NCBI RefSeq assembly: GCF_042652345.1
Contig: NZ_JBHSJJ010000003.1
Span: 1 to 64,000 of the forward strand
Source: Negadavirga shengliensis
GTDB taxonomy: Bacteria > Bacteroidota > Bacteroidia > Cytophagales > Cyclobacteriaceae
Direction of reading: 5' to 3'
Length of the DNA stretch: 64,000 nt
Each line of letters begins with the position of its first letter. The stretch's first letter is position 1. The notes below the pieces were generated by a model. It was not told where the DNA came from. It made no database searches and saw nothing but the letters and a program-made list of their open reading frames with translations. Shown here one piece after another: positions 47,389-56,319 of the stretch. The position numbers and the translations under genes were made by a program.

Positions 47389-47841
47389 ATGGGCCAGTCG
47401 CTTGTAAAAAACTACATCCCCATTGTTTTTAGCACCAAGCATAGGAAGCCCCTGATCATTCCTCCAATAGCTTCGGAACTGTACAGCTATCTGGGTGGTA
47501 TATGCAATCAGCTCGAATGTCAGACAATTCCGGTTGGAGGTTATACGGACCATGTCCATGTCCTATGTATGTTGTCCAAAAAGGTAGCTTTGATGAAACT
47601 CTTGGAAGAATTGAAATCCAGTTCATCGAAATGGATGAAAACAAAAAGTAGATCATTCAATGATTTTTATTGGCAAAACGGCTATGGTGCTTTTTCCGTC
47701 AAGCCGTCCGAAGTAGATGTCGTAAAGCGTTATATTGCCAACCAGTTCGAACATCACAGCAAGAAAACCTTCCAGGATGAATACCGGGCGATCCTTAAAA
47801 AGTATAATGTGGAATATGATGAGCGGTATGTTTGGGATTGA
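47389..47841 (+). CDS. IS200-like Y1 (HUH) transposase
   Basis: A 150-residue TnpA-type enzyme. The metal-binding HUH motif is DHVHVLCMLS and the Tyr helix is VKRYIANQFEHH. It begins YIPIVFSTKHRKPLI, typical of IS200/IS605 and REP-associated transposases. No TnpB gene accompanies it. Hairpin-forming GC-rich repeats precede it, and the next gene starts only 24 bp after it, so a right end cannot be defined and it may be a domesticated, non-mobile copy. Confidence 0.9.
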   Translation: MGQSLVKNYIPIVFSTKHRKPLIIPPIASELYSYLGGICNQLECQTIPVGGYTDHVHVLCMLSKKVALMKLLEELKSSSSKWMKTKSRSFNDFYWQNGYGAFSVKPSEVDVVKRYIANQFEHHSKKTFQDEYRAILKKYNVEYDERYVWD

Positions 47842-47865
47842 TATTGAAAAACAAATTATAAATAA

Positions 47866-50193
47866 ATGAAAAAACTTTTCGCATTATTGACCCTGGGGCT
47901 TTTTCAATATGGAATCGCCTTGGCGCAAATTGACCAGCAGAGACACGGAGAGCGTTTTGAGCAACTGGGGCCACTGCTGAGGTCTCCCAATGTATACCGT
48001 ACCGCTTCCGGCGCACCGGGGCATATGTATTGGCAGCAGCAGGCCGATTACCAGATCGAGGTGGAACTGGATGATGAGAACCAGTCCATCAAGGGCAGTG
48101 AAAAGGTCACTTACTTTAATAATTCCCCGGACCCGCTGGATTATTTGTGGATCCAGCTTGACCAAAACGAGAGAGATAAGGATTCCGAAACCCCAAAGAT
48201 GGCTACCAATACCATCGATCCCAAGATGAACCTGAGACAGCTTCAGGACATCCTGTGGCACGACTTGGATTTGGGGGTCAAAATCCTTTCGGTAAAAGAT
48301 GCCACGGGAAATGACATTCCTGTTACGGTTAACCTGACCATGATGAGACTGGACCTTCCTGAAGCACTGGCTCCCGGGGAAAAATATGAATTTTCAGTTG
48401 AATGGACTTATAATATCCATGACCGGATGAGTTTTATCGGAGGGAGACCGGGTTATGAGTATTTTGAAAAGGACGGGAATTACCTTTATACCATGGCGGA
48501 GTGGTTTCCGCGGATGGCGGTGTATTCCGATTTTGAAGGATGGCAAAACAAGCAATTTGTGGGCAGAGGGGAATTTGCCCTGGTTTTTGGCGACTATGAG
48601 GTGAAAATCACCGTTCCCGCTGACCATATGGTAGGCGCAACCGGGGTATTGCAAAACCCCGGGGAAGTACTGAGCAGCACCGAACTGGACCGGTGGAACC
48701 GGGCCAAATCAACTTACGACCAACCCGTGGTGATCAGAACCCAATCCGAGGCTGAAAAATTGGAAAAGGGAAAAGCCACCGATAAGAAAACATGGGTTTT
48801 CCATGCAGAAAATGTCAGGGACTTTGCCTGGACGTCATCCCGCAAGTTTATATGGGACGCCATGGCGGTGAAAGTTGGCGATAAAGACGTGATGGCCATG
48901 TCCTATTACGCCAAAGAGGCTAACCCTTTGTGGGGGCAGTATTCCACCCGGGTAGTGGCCCACACCTTAAAATCCTATTCAGCCCGTACCTTTGATTACC
49001 CCTACCCTGTAGCCATATCCGTGGAAGCCACCAATGGTATGGAATATCCCATGATCTGTTTTAATTACGGCAGGCCAGATACGGATGGGACTTACTCTGA
49101 TGCCATTAAATACGGGATGATTTCCGTGATCATCCATGAGGTAGGGCACAATTTTTTCCCGATGATTGTCAATTCTGATGAACGTCAATGGACTTGGATG
49201 GATGAGGGGTTGAATACTTTCCTGCAGTTTTTGGCTGAACAGGAGTGGGAACGTGATTATCCGTCCAGAAGAGGCCCACCCCATAAAATTGCGCCTTATA
49301 TGAGGAGCGAAAAGCACCTGCTGGAACCTATAATGACTAACTCGGAAAACATAATACAATTTGGCCCCAATGCGTATGCCAAACCTGCTACAGCTTTGAA
49401 TATACTCAGGGAGACCGTGATGGGACGTGAATTATTTGATTACGCTTTCAAAAAGTATGCACAAAGGTGGAAGTTTAAACATCCCACACCCGATGATTTT
49501 TTCAGAACCATGGAAGATGCTTCAGCGGTGGACCTGGATTGGTTTTGGAGAGGCTGGTTTTACGGAACTGATCCGGTGGATATGGCGATAGGGCAAGTGA
49601 ATTGGTTTAAAATAGATTCCCGGAAACCGGAAGACGTCAAGGCAGACGAGAAGGCGGAGTTTGAAAGAGAGGAAGAGTATCTAACCAAGTCCAGAAACCG
49701 GAACGACGTGACGGAAACCGTAGTGGAAAGGGATCCCAGTGCAAGGGACTTTTATAACAGCTATGAAAGGTTCAGGGTGACACCTGAGGATGAAAAAGCC
49801 TATAGGGATTTTATCAACAGTCTTGGAGCAGAGGAAAAACGCCTGTTGGGAAGTGGCTTGAATTTTTATGAAATCACATTCCATAATTTAGGGGGTTTGG
49901 TGATGCCTTTGATCATTGAATTTCATTACAAAGACGGGACTTCTGATGTAGAGAAATTACCGGCCCAAATCTGGAGATTGGATGAATATGAAGTCACTAA
50001 GGTTTTTGCAAAGGAAAAGGAAGTGGAAAGAATTACCTTGGATCCTTATCGCGAGACGGCAGACATAGATGAAACCAATAACCACTGGCCAAGGCAGTTG
50101 ATGCCTTCCAAGTTTGAGATGTTCAAGCAGAACATGGCTCCCCGGGGAACATCCACCGGACCGAACCCCATGAAAAAATCCGGAAGAAAGTGA
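47866..50193 (+). CDS. M1-family zinc metallopeptidase
   Basis: A 775-residue secreted peptidase with a signal peptide (cleavage near IALAQID). The zinc site is HEVGH at 424-428 with the third ligand Glu 447 in WTWMDEGLN, 18 residues on. The exopeptidase motif appears as TNGMEYPMICF rather than GAMEN. The last 150 residues are charged and of unclear fold. A signal peptide and this layout match periplasmic or outer-membrane M1 proteins of Bacteroidota; the substrate is unknown. Confidence 0.92.
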   Translation: MKKLFALLTLGLFQYGIALAQIDQQRHGERFEQLGPLLRSPNVYRTASGAPGHMYWQQQADYQIEVELDDENQSIKGSEKVTYFNNSPDPLDYLWIQLDQNERDKDSETPKMATNTIDPKMNLRQLQDILWHDLDLGVKILSVKDATGNDIPVTVNLTMMRLDLPEALAPGEKYEFSVEWTYNIHDRMSFIGGRPGYEYFEKDGNYLYTMAEWFPRMAVYSDFEGWQNKQFVGRGEFALVFGDYEVKITVPADHMVGATGVLQNPGEVLSSTELDRWNRAKSTYDQPVVIRTQSEAEKLEKGKATDKKTWVFHAENVRDFAWTSSRKFIWDAMAVKVGDKDVMAMSYYAKEANPLWGQYSTRVVAHTLKSYSARTFDYPYPVAISVEATNGMEYPMICFNYGRPDTDGTYSDAIKYGMISVIIHEVGHNFFPMIVNSDERQWTWMDEGLNTFLQFLAEQEWERDYPSRRGPPHKIAPYMRSEKHLLEPIMTNSENIIQFGPNAYAKPATALNILRETVMGRELFDYAFKKYAQRWKFKHPTPDDFFRTMEDASAVDLDWFWRGWFYGTDPVDMAIGQVNWFKIDSRKPEDVKADEKAEFEREEEYLTKSRNRNDVTETVVERDPSARDFYNSYERFRVTPEDEKAYRDFINSLGAEEKRLLGSGLNFYEITFHNLGGLVMPLIIEFHYKDGTSDVEKLPAQIWRLDEYEVTKVFAKEKEVERITLDPYRETADIDETNNHWPRQLMPSKFEMFKQNMAPRGTSTGPNPMKKSGRK

Positions 50194-50222
50194 ATTTCTT
50201 TGGATAGCATGAAAATAAAAGA

Positions 50223-50255
50223 AAAAAGAGGGAGATAACCTATTTCCCTCTTTTT
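50223..50255. terminator. Bidirectional terminator between the M1 peptidase and amt
   Basis: AAAAAGAGGGA pairs with TCCCTCTTTTT over an 11-nt loop. The A and T runs on either side let it work for both convergent genes. Confidence 0.9.
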
Positions 50256-50280
50256 AGCAATTATATAGCTGTAGTCAAAT

Positions 50281-51513
50281 TTATTCCTTTGTGGCAAAAT
50301 CTGGATAGGCATGCATGCCATGTTCATTGATGTCCAGTCCTTCCAACTCTTCTTGTTCATCCACCCTGATACCGGAGGTTTTTTTCATGGTATAGAAGAC
50401 AATGAAGCTAAAGGCAAGGCAGAAGACACCAATGGTGACGATGCCAATCAGTTGGGACAGTATTTGAGCTCCCCCTGCCAAATCACCGAAGATGCCCACT
50501 GCGAGAGTCCCCCATATGCCACATACAAGGTGAACGGAAATGGCCCCTACAGGATCATCAATTCTGATCTTGTCAAAGAACACCACCCCAAATACAACCA
50601 GTGTTCCGCCGATAAATCCGATCACTATTGCCTCCCAGGTGGCCATCAGATCAGCGCCTGCGGTTATGCTCACCAAGCCTGCCAATATGCCGTTGAGTAC
50701 CATGGTGATATCATAGGCTTTGAATTTCAGATAGGAGGCCAGCAAGGCACCGAATGCACCGGCTGCGGCGGCAAGGGCAGTGGTCACGAAGACATAAGAA
50801 ACTTCCCCGGGAGAAGCGGACAGCACAGAGCCACCATTGAATCCAAACCAACCAAACCACAGAAGGAAAACCCCGAATGTGGCCAAAGGGATATTGTGCC
50901 CCGGAATGGCATTGGTGATCTTGCCTTTATATTTTCCAATCCTTGGTCCCAGCAGGAAGGCTCCCATGACTGCACCCCACCCGCCTACAGAATGGACAAT
51001 GGTGGATCCCGCAAAGTCATAAAAGGGTGTGGCCATCGTGTCAAGAAATCCCCCTCCCCATTTCCACATGCCTACTATAGGATAGCAAATGCCTACGTAC
51101 AACAGGGAGAAAAAGAGAAACGGCCCCAGTTTGATCCTTTCGGCCACCGCACCGGATACGATGGTGGCGGCTGTGGCGGCGAACATGGCCTGAAAGATAA
51201 AATCTGTCAGAAAGGTATAACCCTCATCATAGGCGTAGCTGTCCCAGCCTTCAGGAAGGCTCAGGCCCAATCCGTTCAGACCAAAAAAGCCGCCTTCAAA
51301 AGCATCACCGGGATACATTAAGTTAAATCCAATGATGGCATAGGTGATGAGTCCCAAAGCGGGTATGATGGTGTTTTTGAATAAAATGTTCACGGTGTTT
51401 TTTGCCCGGGTAAGCCCAGCTTCCAGAGCGGCAAAACCCAAGTGCATGATGAAGACCAATATGGTGGCCATCATCATCCATAAGTTATTTATCGTAAATA
51501 ATTCTTGGCTCAT
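50281..51513 (-). CDS. amt: Ammonium transporter
   Basis: A 410-residue Amt/Rh-family channel with about eleven membrane helices. Landmarks are MHLGFAALEAGLTRAKNTVN, FDFAGSTIVHSVGGWGA-like (FYDFAGSTIVHSVGGWGAVM) and the pore His in GAISVHLVCGIWGTLAVG. A short C-terminal tail with ELEGLDINEHGMHAYP is the usual PII-interaction end. It lies 61 bp downstream of the PII gene on the same strand. Confidence 0.95.
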   Translation of the reverse strand: MSQELFTINNLWMMMATILVFIMHLGFAALEAGLTRAKNTVNILFKNTIIPALGLITYAIIGFNLMYPGDAFEGGFFGLNGLGLSLPEGWDSYAYDEGYTFLTDFIFQAMFAATAATIVSGAVAERIKLGPFLFFSLLYVGICYPIVGMWKWGGGFLDTMATPFYDFAGSTIVHSVGGWGAVMGAFLLGPRIGKYKGKITNAIPGHNIPLATFGVFLLWFGWFGFNGGSVLSASPGEVSYVFVTTALAAAAGAFGALLASYLKFKAYDITMVLNGILAGLVSITAGADLMATWEAIVIGFIGGTLVVFGVVFFDKIRIDDPVGAISVHLVCGIWGTLAVGIFGDLAGGAQILSQLIGIVTIGVFCLAFSFIVFYTMKKTSGIRVDEQEELEGLDINEHGMHAYPDFATKE

Positions 51514-51574
51514 AATGTTGTTCTTTAATTAAGTTGGAATGGACAGATAAGGGGATAGAATCTTATCGGCTTGA

Positions 51575-51913
51575 TTACAGGGCAGCCTCACCTATGTCGT
51601 TGTTTCGGATTCTATATGCCTCCTGGATTGCGGAAACGAATATTTTACCATCCCCTATTTCGCCTGTACGGCCCTCTCTGAGGATGCATTCGATTACGGG
51701 GGCTTCCAGTTCTTCCGGCACCACGATTTCTAATTTGGTACGGGGAATGAATGTGGGCTCATAAGCCACACCACGGTAAGTTTGGGTCTTTGCATGTTGG
51801 AGTCCCATTCCTTTCACTTCATAAAATGTGAGAAATTTGACTCCTAACCCAGATAAGCATTTGTGGATTTCGTCAAATTTCGAAGTTCTAATTAACGCCT
51901 CTATTTTTTTCAT
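51575..51913 (-). CDS. glnK: Nitrogen regulatory protein PII
   Basis: A 112-residue PII protein. The T-loop has Tyr 51 in YRGVAYEPTF, the residue uridylylated in proteobacteria. The C-terminal signature REGRTGEIGDGKIFVSAIQE is present. Paired with amt, it should block the channel when nitrogen is plentiful, as GlnK does elsewhere. Whether a uridylyltransferase exists in the organism cannot be seen. Confidence 0.95.
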   Translation of the reverse strand: MKKIEALIRTSKFDEIHKCLSGLGVKFLTFYEVKGMGLQHAKTQTYRGVAYEPTFIPRTKLEIVVPEELEAPVIECILREGRTGEIGDGKIFVSAIQEAYRIRNNDIGEAAL

Positions 51914-51971
51914 ATCATTAATAGTATTGATGTTTTGTTGCCGATTTTCATTGAATAAAATTGATTTTTTA

Positions 51972-52001
51972 CAAAATTAAAAACACAAACGGATAATCCA
52001 A
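51972..52001 (-). promoter_or_regulatory. Promoter of glnK-amt
   Basis: On the minus strand TTG (52001-51999) is followed after 19 bases by TAATTTTG (51979-51972), an exact fit to the Bacteroidota vegetative consensus. The predicted 5' leader is about 50 bases. The rest of the 520-bp gap to the next gene (51914-52433) is AT-rich until about 52250, then carries the dispersed repeat block around 52347-52405. Confidence 0.6.
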
Positions 52002-52433
52002 TTCCATTTCAGTATTTTTTTGTAAAAAATCAGAAATATGGGTTAAATAACGGCTTAATATCTCAATTTTCGATTCAAATAAAAAAATAGAAGGTAATTT
52101 TAAATCTTAATTCGTATTTTTTTTCATAAATAATTGTTAAACGAGTTTAGTTTTTAAGCTTTTATTCTAGTTTGTTGCGGAGCCGGATATAAAAAAGTGT
52201 AAGAAAAACTGCCACCGCTTATACAAAAAAACTAACTTTGCCGCTTTGATAAGGGACAACAACGGGCTTGGCAATAACCTTACCGGCTCGATGCGCGTCC
52301 CTTTATCGATGATAGGATCGGAATTATTATTGAATCGGCATTATGAAACCGAGCATGACGAAAACGCCACACGCTGGGATGATTATAAGGCATGCGAGGT
52401 TCCATATGGCCGATAAAATACAATCATAATCAT

Positions 52434-53339
52434 ATGAAAAACCCTACTCTTTTGATACTGGCGGCCGGATTGGGCAGCAGATATGGTGGCGACAAACAAA
52501 TAGATGGTTTTGGGCCTAACGGAGAGACCATTTTAGAATATTCAGTTTATGATGCGATAAAAGCCGGTTTTGATAAAGTGGTTTTTATAGTAAGAAAGGA
52601 AATTCTGGAACTGACGAAGGAAATCTTTCTTCCGAAATTCGGCGACAAAATCAAAACCGAATTTGTCATTCAATCCTTGGACAGTCTGGTCCCCGGTGAC
52701 TATTACCGGAAAGAGCGGGTGAAACCTTATGGCACAGCTCATGCTCTCCTTTGTGCCAGGGAGGCCATTCATGAGCCGTTCGCGGTGATCAATGCAGACG
52801 ACTTTTATGGAAAAGAGGCATTGACTGCGCTATCGGGTTTTTTAAAAAGCTCCGTCAGACCGGATCTACACTGCATGGTGGGATATGCTATAAAAAATGT
52901 GCTTTCTGAACATGGTACGGTGAGCCGCGGCGTATGCGAATATGATGAAGAGGGGTATCTGACCGGTATGGTGGAAAGAACCTCGATATCCCGGCATGGG
53001 AACAGCATCATGCATATTGAGGGCAATGAGGAAATTGAAATTGCCCCGGATAATCCTGTTTCCATGAATTGCTGGGGATTTCACCCTTCTGTTTTCGAGC
53101 AGACGGAGCGTCTGTGGAAGGCCTTTCTTGAGGAGCATAGAGACAATTTAAAATCTGAGTTTTACATTCCTAAAGTGGCCAATTCCCTAATCGAAGAGGG
53201 GCTGGCGAAGATCAAGATCCTTGAAGGGGGAAAGACCTGGTTTGGCGTGACTTATACGCAGGATCGGGAACAAGTGATCGCATCGTTAAAAGGGCTTCAT
53301 GACGAGGGGATATATCCCCCCAGTCTTTGGGAAAAATAG
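52434..53339 (+). CDS. Sugar-phosphate nucleotidyltransferase-like protein
   Basis: A 301-residue member of the NTP_transferase fold. The nucleotide-binding start is LILAAGLGSRYGGDKQIDG and the metal-binding Asp is in NADDFYGKEAL; TAHALLCAREAI is also characteristic. It resembles glucose-1-phosphate nucleotidyltransferases but the nucleotide and sugar are not known. The ATG at 52434 is chosen; an open frame upstream runs into repeat sequence. Confidence 0.87.
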   Translation: MKNPTLLILAAGLGSRYGGDKQIDGFGPNGETILEYSVYDAIKAGFDKVVFIVRKEILELTKEIFLPKFGDKIKTEFVIQSLDSLVPGDYYRKERVKPYGTAHALLCAREAIHEPFAVINADDFYGKEALTALSGFLKSSVRPDLHCMVGYAIKNVLSEHGTVSRGVCEYDEEGYLTGMVERTSISRHGNSIMHIEGNEEIEIAPDNPVSMNCWGFHPSVFEQTERLWKAFLEEHRDNLKSEFYIPKVANSLIEEGLAKIKILEGGKTWFGVTYTQDREQVIASLKGLHDEGIYPPSLWEK

Positions 53340-53515
53340 GGAGAGGTCATTGTCATCATGCGAAAAAAAGGCAGTTGATCAGGAATTTTATGAGGCATTT
53401 TAAATATTGACTAAAATTCGATACTTTTAGGCAAACGAACTTTATGTTATCTGCACATATGAACTGCCCTGACTGCTATTGTTAAGTGGATACGACGATA
53501 TTCTTTATTATAGCG

Positions 53516-53571
53516 CATGCGAGATTCTCCCGAAACAAGTTCGGGGCAGGCTATGTGACCGCTAAAAATCA
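53516..53571. repeat. Dispersed intergenic repeat copy (shared with 47074-47141 and 52391-52405)
   Basis: CATGCGAGATTCTCC (53516-53530) and ATGTGACCGCTAAAAATCA (53553-53571) match blocks at 47074-47088 and 47123-47141. Between them lies a palindrome CCCGAA-acaag-TTCGGG (53529-53545). It ends 12 bp before the DoxX gene. Confidence 0.65.
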
Positions 53572-53582
53572 ATTATGAACAC

Positions 53583-53999
53583 ATGAAAAGAATCATCTTC
53601 TCCAATAGGCCTTTTGCGGTTGATATTGCTTTGCTACTGCTAAGGTTGGGTTCCGCAGCCATGCTTCTCACCCATGGGTGGGGGAAAATCACCAGTTTCA
53701 GCGAAAGGTTAAATACTTTTGCAGACCCGATAGGCTTGGGCCCCGCGCTTTCATTGCAACTTGTCATTTTTGCTGAGTTTTTCTGTTCTATTTTTCTTAT
53801 CCTGGGCTTCATGAGCAGGATTATTTTGATACCTCTTATGATTAACATGTCCGTCATTGCTTTTATCGTACATGCGGATGATCCTTTTAACAGACAGGAA
53901 CTGCCCTTGCTTTTTTTGCTCACTTTTGTCACGCTGTTTCTTACAGGGCCGGGCCGACTGTCAATAGACGGGCAGATCGTCAAGAAAAGAAGGTATTGA
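53583..53999 (+). CDS. DoxX-family membrane protein
   Basis: A 138-residue protein with four hydrophobic segments. LLLRLGSAAMLLTHGWGK and the FAEFFCSIFLILGFMSR helix match the DoxX family. The family is linked to redox or membrane stress in some bacteria, but no partner gene is adjacent. It converges with recF. Confidence 0.85.
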   Translation: MKRIIFSNRPFAVDIALLLLRLGSAAMLLTHGWGKITSFSERLNTFADPIGLGPALSLQLVIFAEFFCSIFLILGFMSRIILIPLMINMSVIAFIVHADDPFNRQELPLLFLLTFVTLFLTGPGRLSIDGQIVKKRRY

Positions 54000-54020
54000 T
54001 TTCCACCAGGTACAGTGGTT

Positions 54021-55133
54021 TCAGGATAGATCGGCTGATTGTATCTGGCCATTGAAAATGGTATAGCAGAGGATATTCATCGGTAATTCCCGAAGGATTT
54101 CCTTTGACCTTTCAGGTCTGGCATCCGTAATGAAGAGCTGTCCAAATTCACCTTTGGCCACCCCTTCCATCAGATGGCTGATCCTGAAATCATCCAGTTT
54201 ATCAAAAATATCGTCCAGCAATAAAATAGGTTTAACACCCTTTAATTTTTTAAAAACTTCAAATTGAGCCAGTTTAAGGCTGATTAGAAAGGATTTCTTC
54301 TGCCCCTGTGAACCGAATTTTTTTAAGGGATATTTTTCTAATTGGAAAATATAATCATCTTTATGGACACCACATCCGGTTCTTTTTAGGAATAGATCCT
54401 TATCAAGCGACCGAAGAAAAACCTGTTCAAAGCGGTCATCGGATAAATCGCTTTGGTATTCGATATGAATATGTTCCCTTTTACCTGAAATGGCTGCATA
54501 GTGCTCCGTGAGGATGGGCAGGTACTTTTCTATAAAAGTCCTTCGGGATATATAGAGGGCTTTGGCGAGCTGAATCAATTGCCGGTCAAAGGGTTCCAAC
54601 AGCAGCCGGTCAAATCTCTGCCCTTCGGAGAAATTTTTCAACAAGGCATTTCTTTGTTTCAGGTAATGTTGGTACCTGATAAGGTGTTCCAGGTAACTTT
54701 TATCGGACTGGCACATGATATTGTCGAAAAATTTTCTACGTTCTTCACTCCCCCCGTTGATGATTACCGTGTCATCAGGAGCAATAAGTACCAAAGGCAA
54801 TAAGCCGATGTGCTCACTCAGCCGGACGTAAGGCTTTCCATTGACTTCAAACTGCTTTTTTCTTCCTGCCTGCTGTATGCAGGTGACCTGTAGAGGTTTG
54901 CCTTCTAGGTCAAATTCCCCTTGTATGTTAAAAAAATCACTTTCGTGGAGAATGTTTTGAGAATCAACCGTATTAAAAGCGCTTTTTGTGAGACAGAGAT
55001 AATGTATCGCATCAAGCAAATTGGTTTTACCGGCCCCGTTTACACCAAACAAACAGTTCATTTCCGGGGAAAAATCAAGTTGTTCCTGCCGGTAGTTCTT
55101 GAACTGTATCAATTTCAGATTTTTCAGGTGCAT
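54021..55133 (-). CDS. recF: DNA replication and repair protein RecF
   Basis: A 370-residue SMC-like ATPase that loads RecA at gaps with RecO and RecR. The Walker A motif is FGVNGAGKTNLLDAIHYL near residue 30, and the C-terminal Walker B is KPILLLDDIFDKLDD, preceded by the signature SQGQKKSFLISLKLAQ. Length is normal. Confidence 0.96.
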   Translation of the reverse strand: MHLKNLKLIQFKNYRQEQLDFSPEMNCLFGVNGAGKTNLLDAIHYLCLTKSAFNTVDSQNILHESDFFNIQGEFDLEGKPLQVTCIQQAGRKKQFEVNGKPYVRLSEHIGLLPLVLIAPDDTVIINGGSEERRKFFDNIMCQSDKSYLEHLIRYQHYLKQRNALLKNFSEGQRFDRLLLEPFDRQLIQLAKALYISRRTFIEKYLPILTEHYAAISGKREHIHIEYQSDLSDDRFEQVFLRSLDKDLFLKRTGCGVHKDDYIFQLEKYPLKKFGSQGQKKSFLISLKLAQFEVFKKLKGVKPILLLDDIFDKLDDFRISHLMEGVAKGEFGQLFITDARPERSKEILRELPMNILCYTIFNGQIQSADLS

Positions 55134-55196
55134 GGGATGAAAGCTGCTTGTTTTTCACTATTTTCGCAAAAAGGCTCAAATTTCACTCGTTTTGAT

Positions 55197-55204
55197 TATA
55201 TTTG
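55197..55204 (+). promoter_or_regulatory. Possible -7 box of pdhA
   Basis: TATATTTG fits the consensus exactly, 34 bases before the pdhA ATG, but no TTG is found at -33 spacing. Confidence 0.4.
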
Positions 55205-55237
55205 GCCCCAAAGTTAGCATATTTTATAGAATACAAT

Positions 55238-56260
55238 ATGGCAAAGAAGAGTTCTAGTACGACCAAATCAAAAGTTAAATATTCCAAAAAAACCTATACC
55301 TATTGGTACGAGAGCATGCTGCTCATGAGAAGGTTTGAAGAAAAGGCCGGCCAGTTGTATGGTCAGCAAAAAATACGGGGATTTTGTCACTTATACATCG
55401 GTCAGGAAGCGTGTGCTTCCGGCGCCATAACGGCTTTGGAAAAGGATGACAAATACATCACAGCCTACAGGTGTCACGCCCACCCGCTTGGACTGGGAAC
55501 AGATCCCGGCGCAGTAATGGCTGAACTTTTCGGGAAAAAAACCGGAACCACGAAAGGAAAAGGCGGTTCCATGCACATATTTGATAAGTCGAGGAATTTT
55601 GCCGGTGGCCACGCCATTGTAGGAGCCCAGATCCCCATGGGATTAGGGATGGGATTTGCCGAAAAGTACAAAGGTACCAAAAACGTATGCATCTGTTACA
55701 TGGGAGACGGTGCCGTTAGGCAGGGGGCTTTCCATGAGGCACTGAACCTGGCCATGCTGTTCAAATCACCGGTGATTTTTGTGATCGAGAACAATGGTTA
55801 TGCCATGGGCACTTCCGTAAGAAGGTCTTCGAATGTGGAAGATCTCTATACGCTGGGCGAAGCTTATGATATGCCTTCTTTCCCGGTAGATGCCATGAAT
55901 GTGGAGGAAGTACACGAAACGGTAAAAGAGGCTGCCGAAAGAGCGAGAAAAGGAGACGGGCCTACCTTGTTGGAATTCAGGACCTACCGTTATAAAGGAC
56001 ATTCCATGTCTGATCCCCAAAAATACAGAACCAAAGAAGAAGTAGAGGAATACAAGCAGCGGGATCCGATTGAACAGGTGAAAAGGACCATACTTGAGAA
56101 CGAGCTGTTGAGCGAGGAAGAGATCAAGGAGATTGATGCCAGGGTGAAGCAAAAAGTGGCCGACGCCGTCAAATTTGCGGAGGAGTCGGATTGGCCTGAC
56201 GGAGAGGTTGCTTTTGAAGATGTATATGTAGAAGATGACTATCCGTTTGTGAAGGAGTAA
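55238..56260 (+). CDS. pdhA: Pyruvate dehydrogenase E1 component, alpha subunit
   Basis: A 340-residue thiamine diphosphate enzyme subunit. The cofactor motif starts YMGDGAVRQGAFHEALNLA and ends IENNGYAMG; YRCHAHPLGLG and the phosphorylation-loop-type RYKGHSMSDPQKYR are also seen. The ATG at 55238 follows a Lys/Ser-rich start; an upstream TTG frame was rejected. The beta subunit is not in the window. Confidence 0.95.
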   Translation: MAKKSSSTTKSKVKYSKKTYTYWYESMLLMRRFEEKAGQLYGQQKIRGFCHLYIGQEACASGAITALEKDDKYITAYRCHAHPLGLGTDPGAVMAELFGKKTGTTKGKGGSMHIFDKSRNFAGGHAIVGAQIPMGLGMGFAEKYKGTKNVCICYMGDGAVRQGAFHEALNLAMLFKSPVIFVIENNGYAMGTSVRRSSNVEDLYTLGEAYDMPSFPVDAMNVEEVHETVKEAAERARKGDGPTLLEFRTYRYKGHSMSDPQKYRTKEEVEEYKQRDPIEQVKRTILENELLSEEEIKEIDARVKQKVADAVKFAEESDWPDGEVAFEDVYVEDDYPFVKE

Positions 56261-56285
56261 ATAAGATACGGATATGCTGAATCTG

Positions 56286-56315
56286 GCCATCCTTTTTTAA
56301 GGATGGCTTTTTTTT
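56286..56315 (+). terminator. Terminator after pdhA
   Basis: GCCATCCTT pairs with AAGGATGGC over a 4-nt loop and is followed by eight T residues. Confidence 0.92.
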
Positions 56316-56319
56316 GAGG

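Noticed and set aside
47281..47559. A 92-residue frame opposite the IS200-like gene
   Set aside because: It overlaps the start of a well-supported transposase and covers the hairpin repeats.
50311..51321. A 336-residue plus-strand open frame opposite amt
   Set aside because: It is the antisense shadow of a clearly recognised ammonium transporter; its translation is low-complexity and has no family features.
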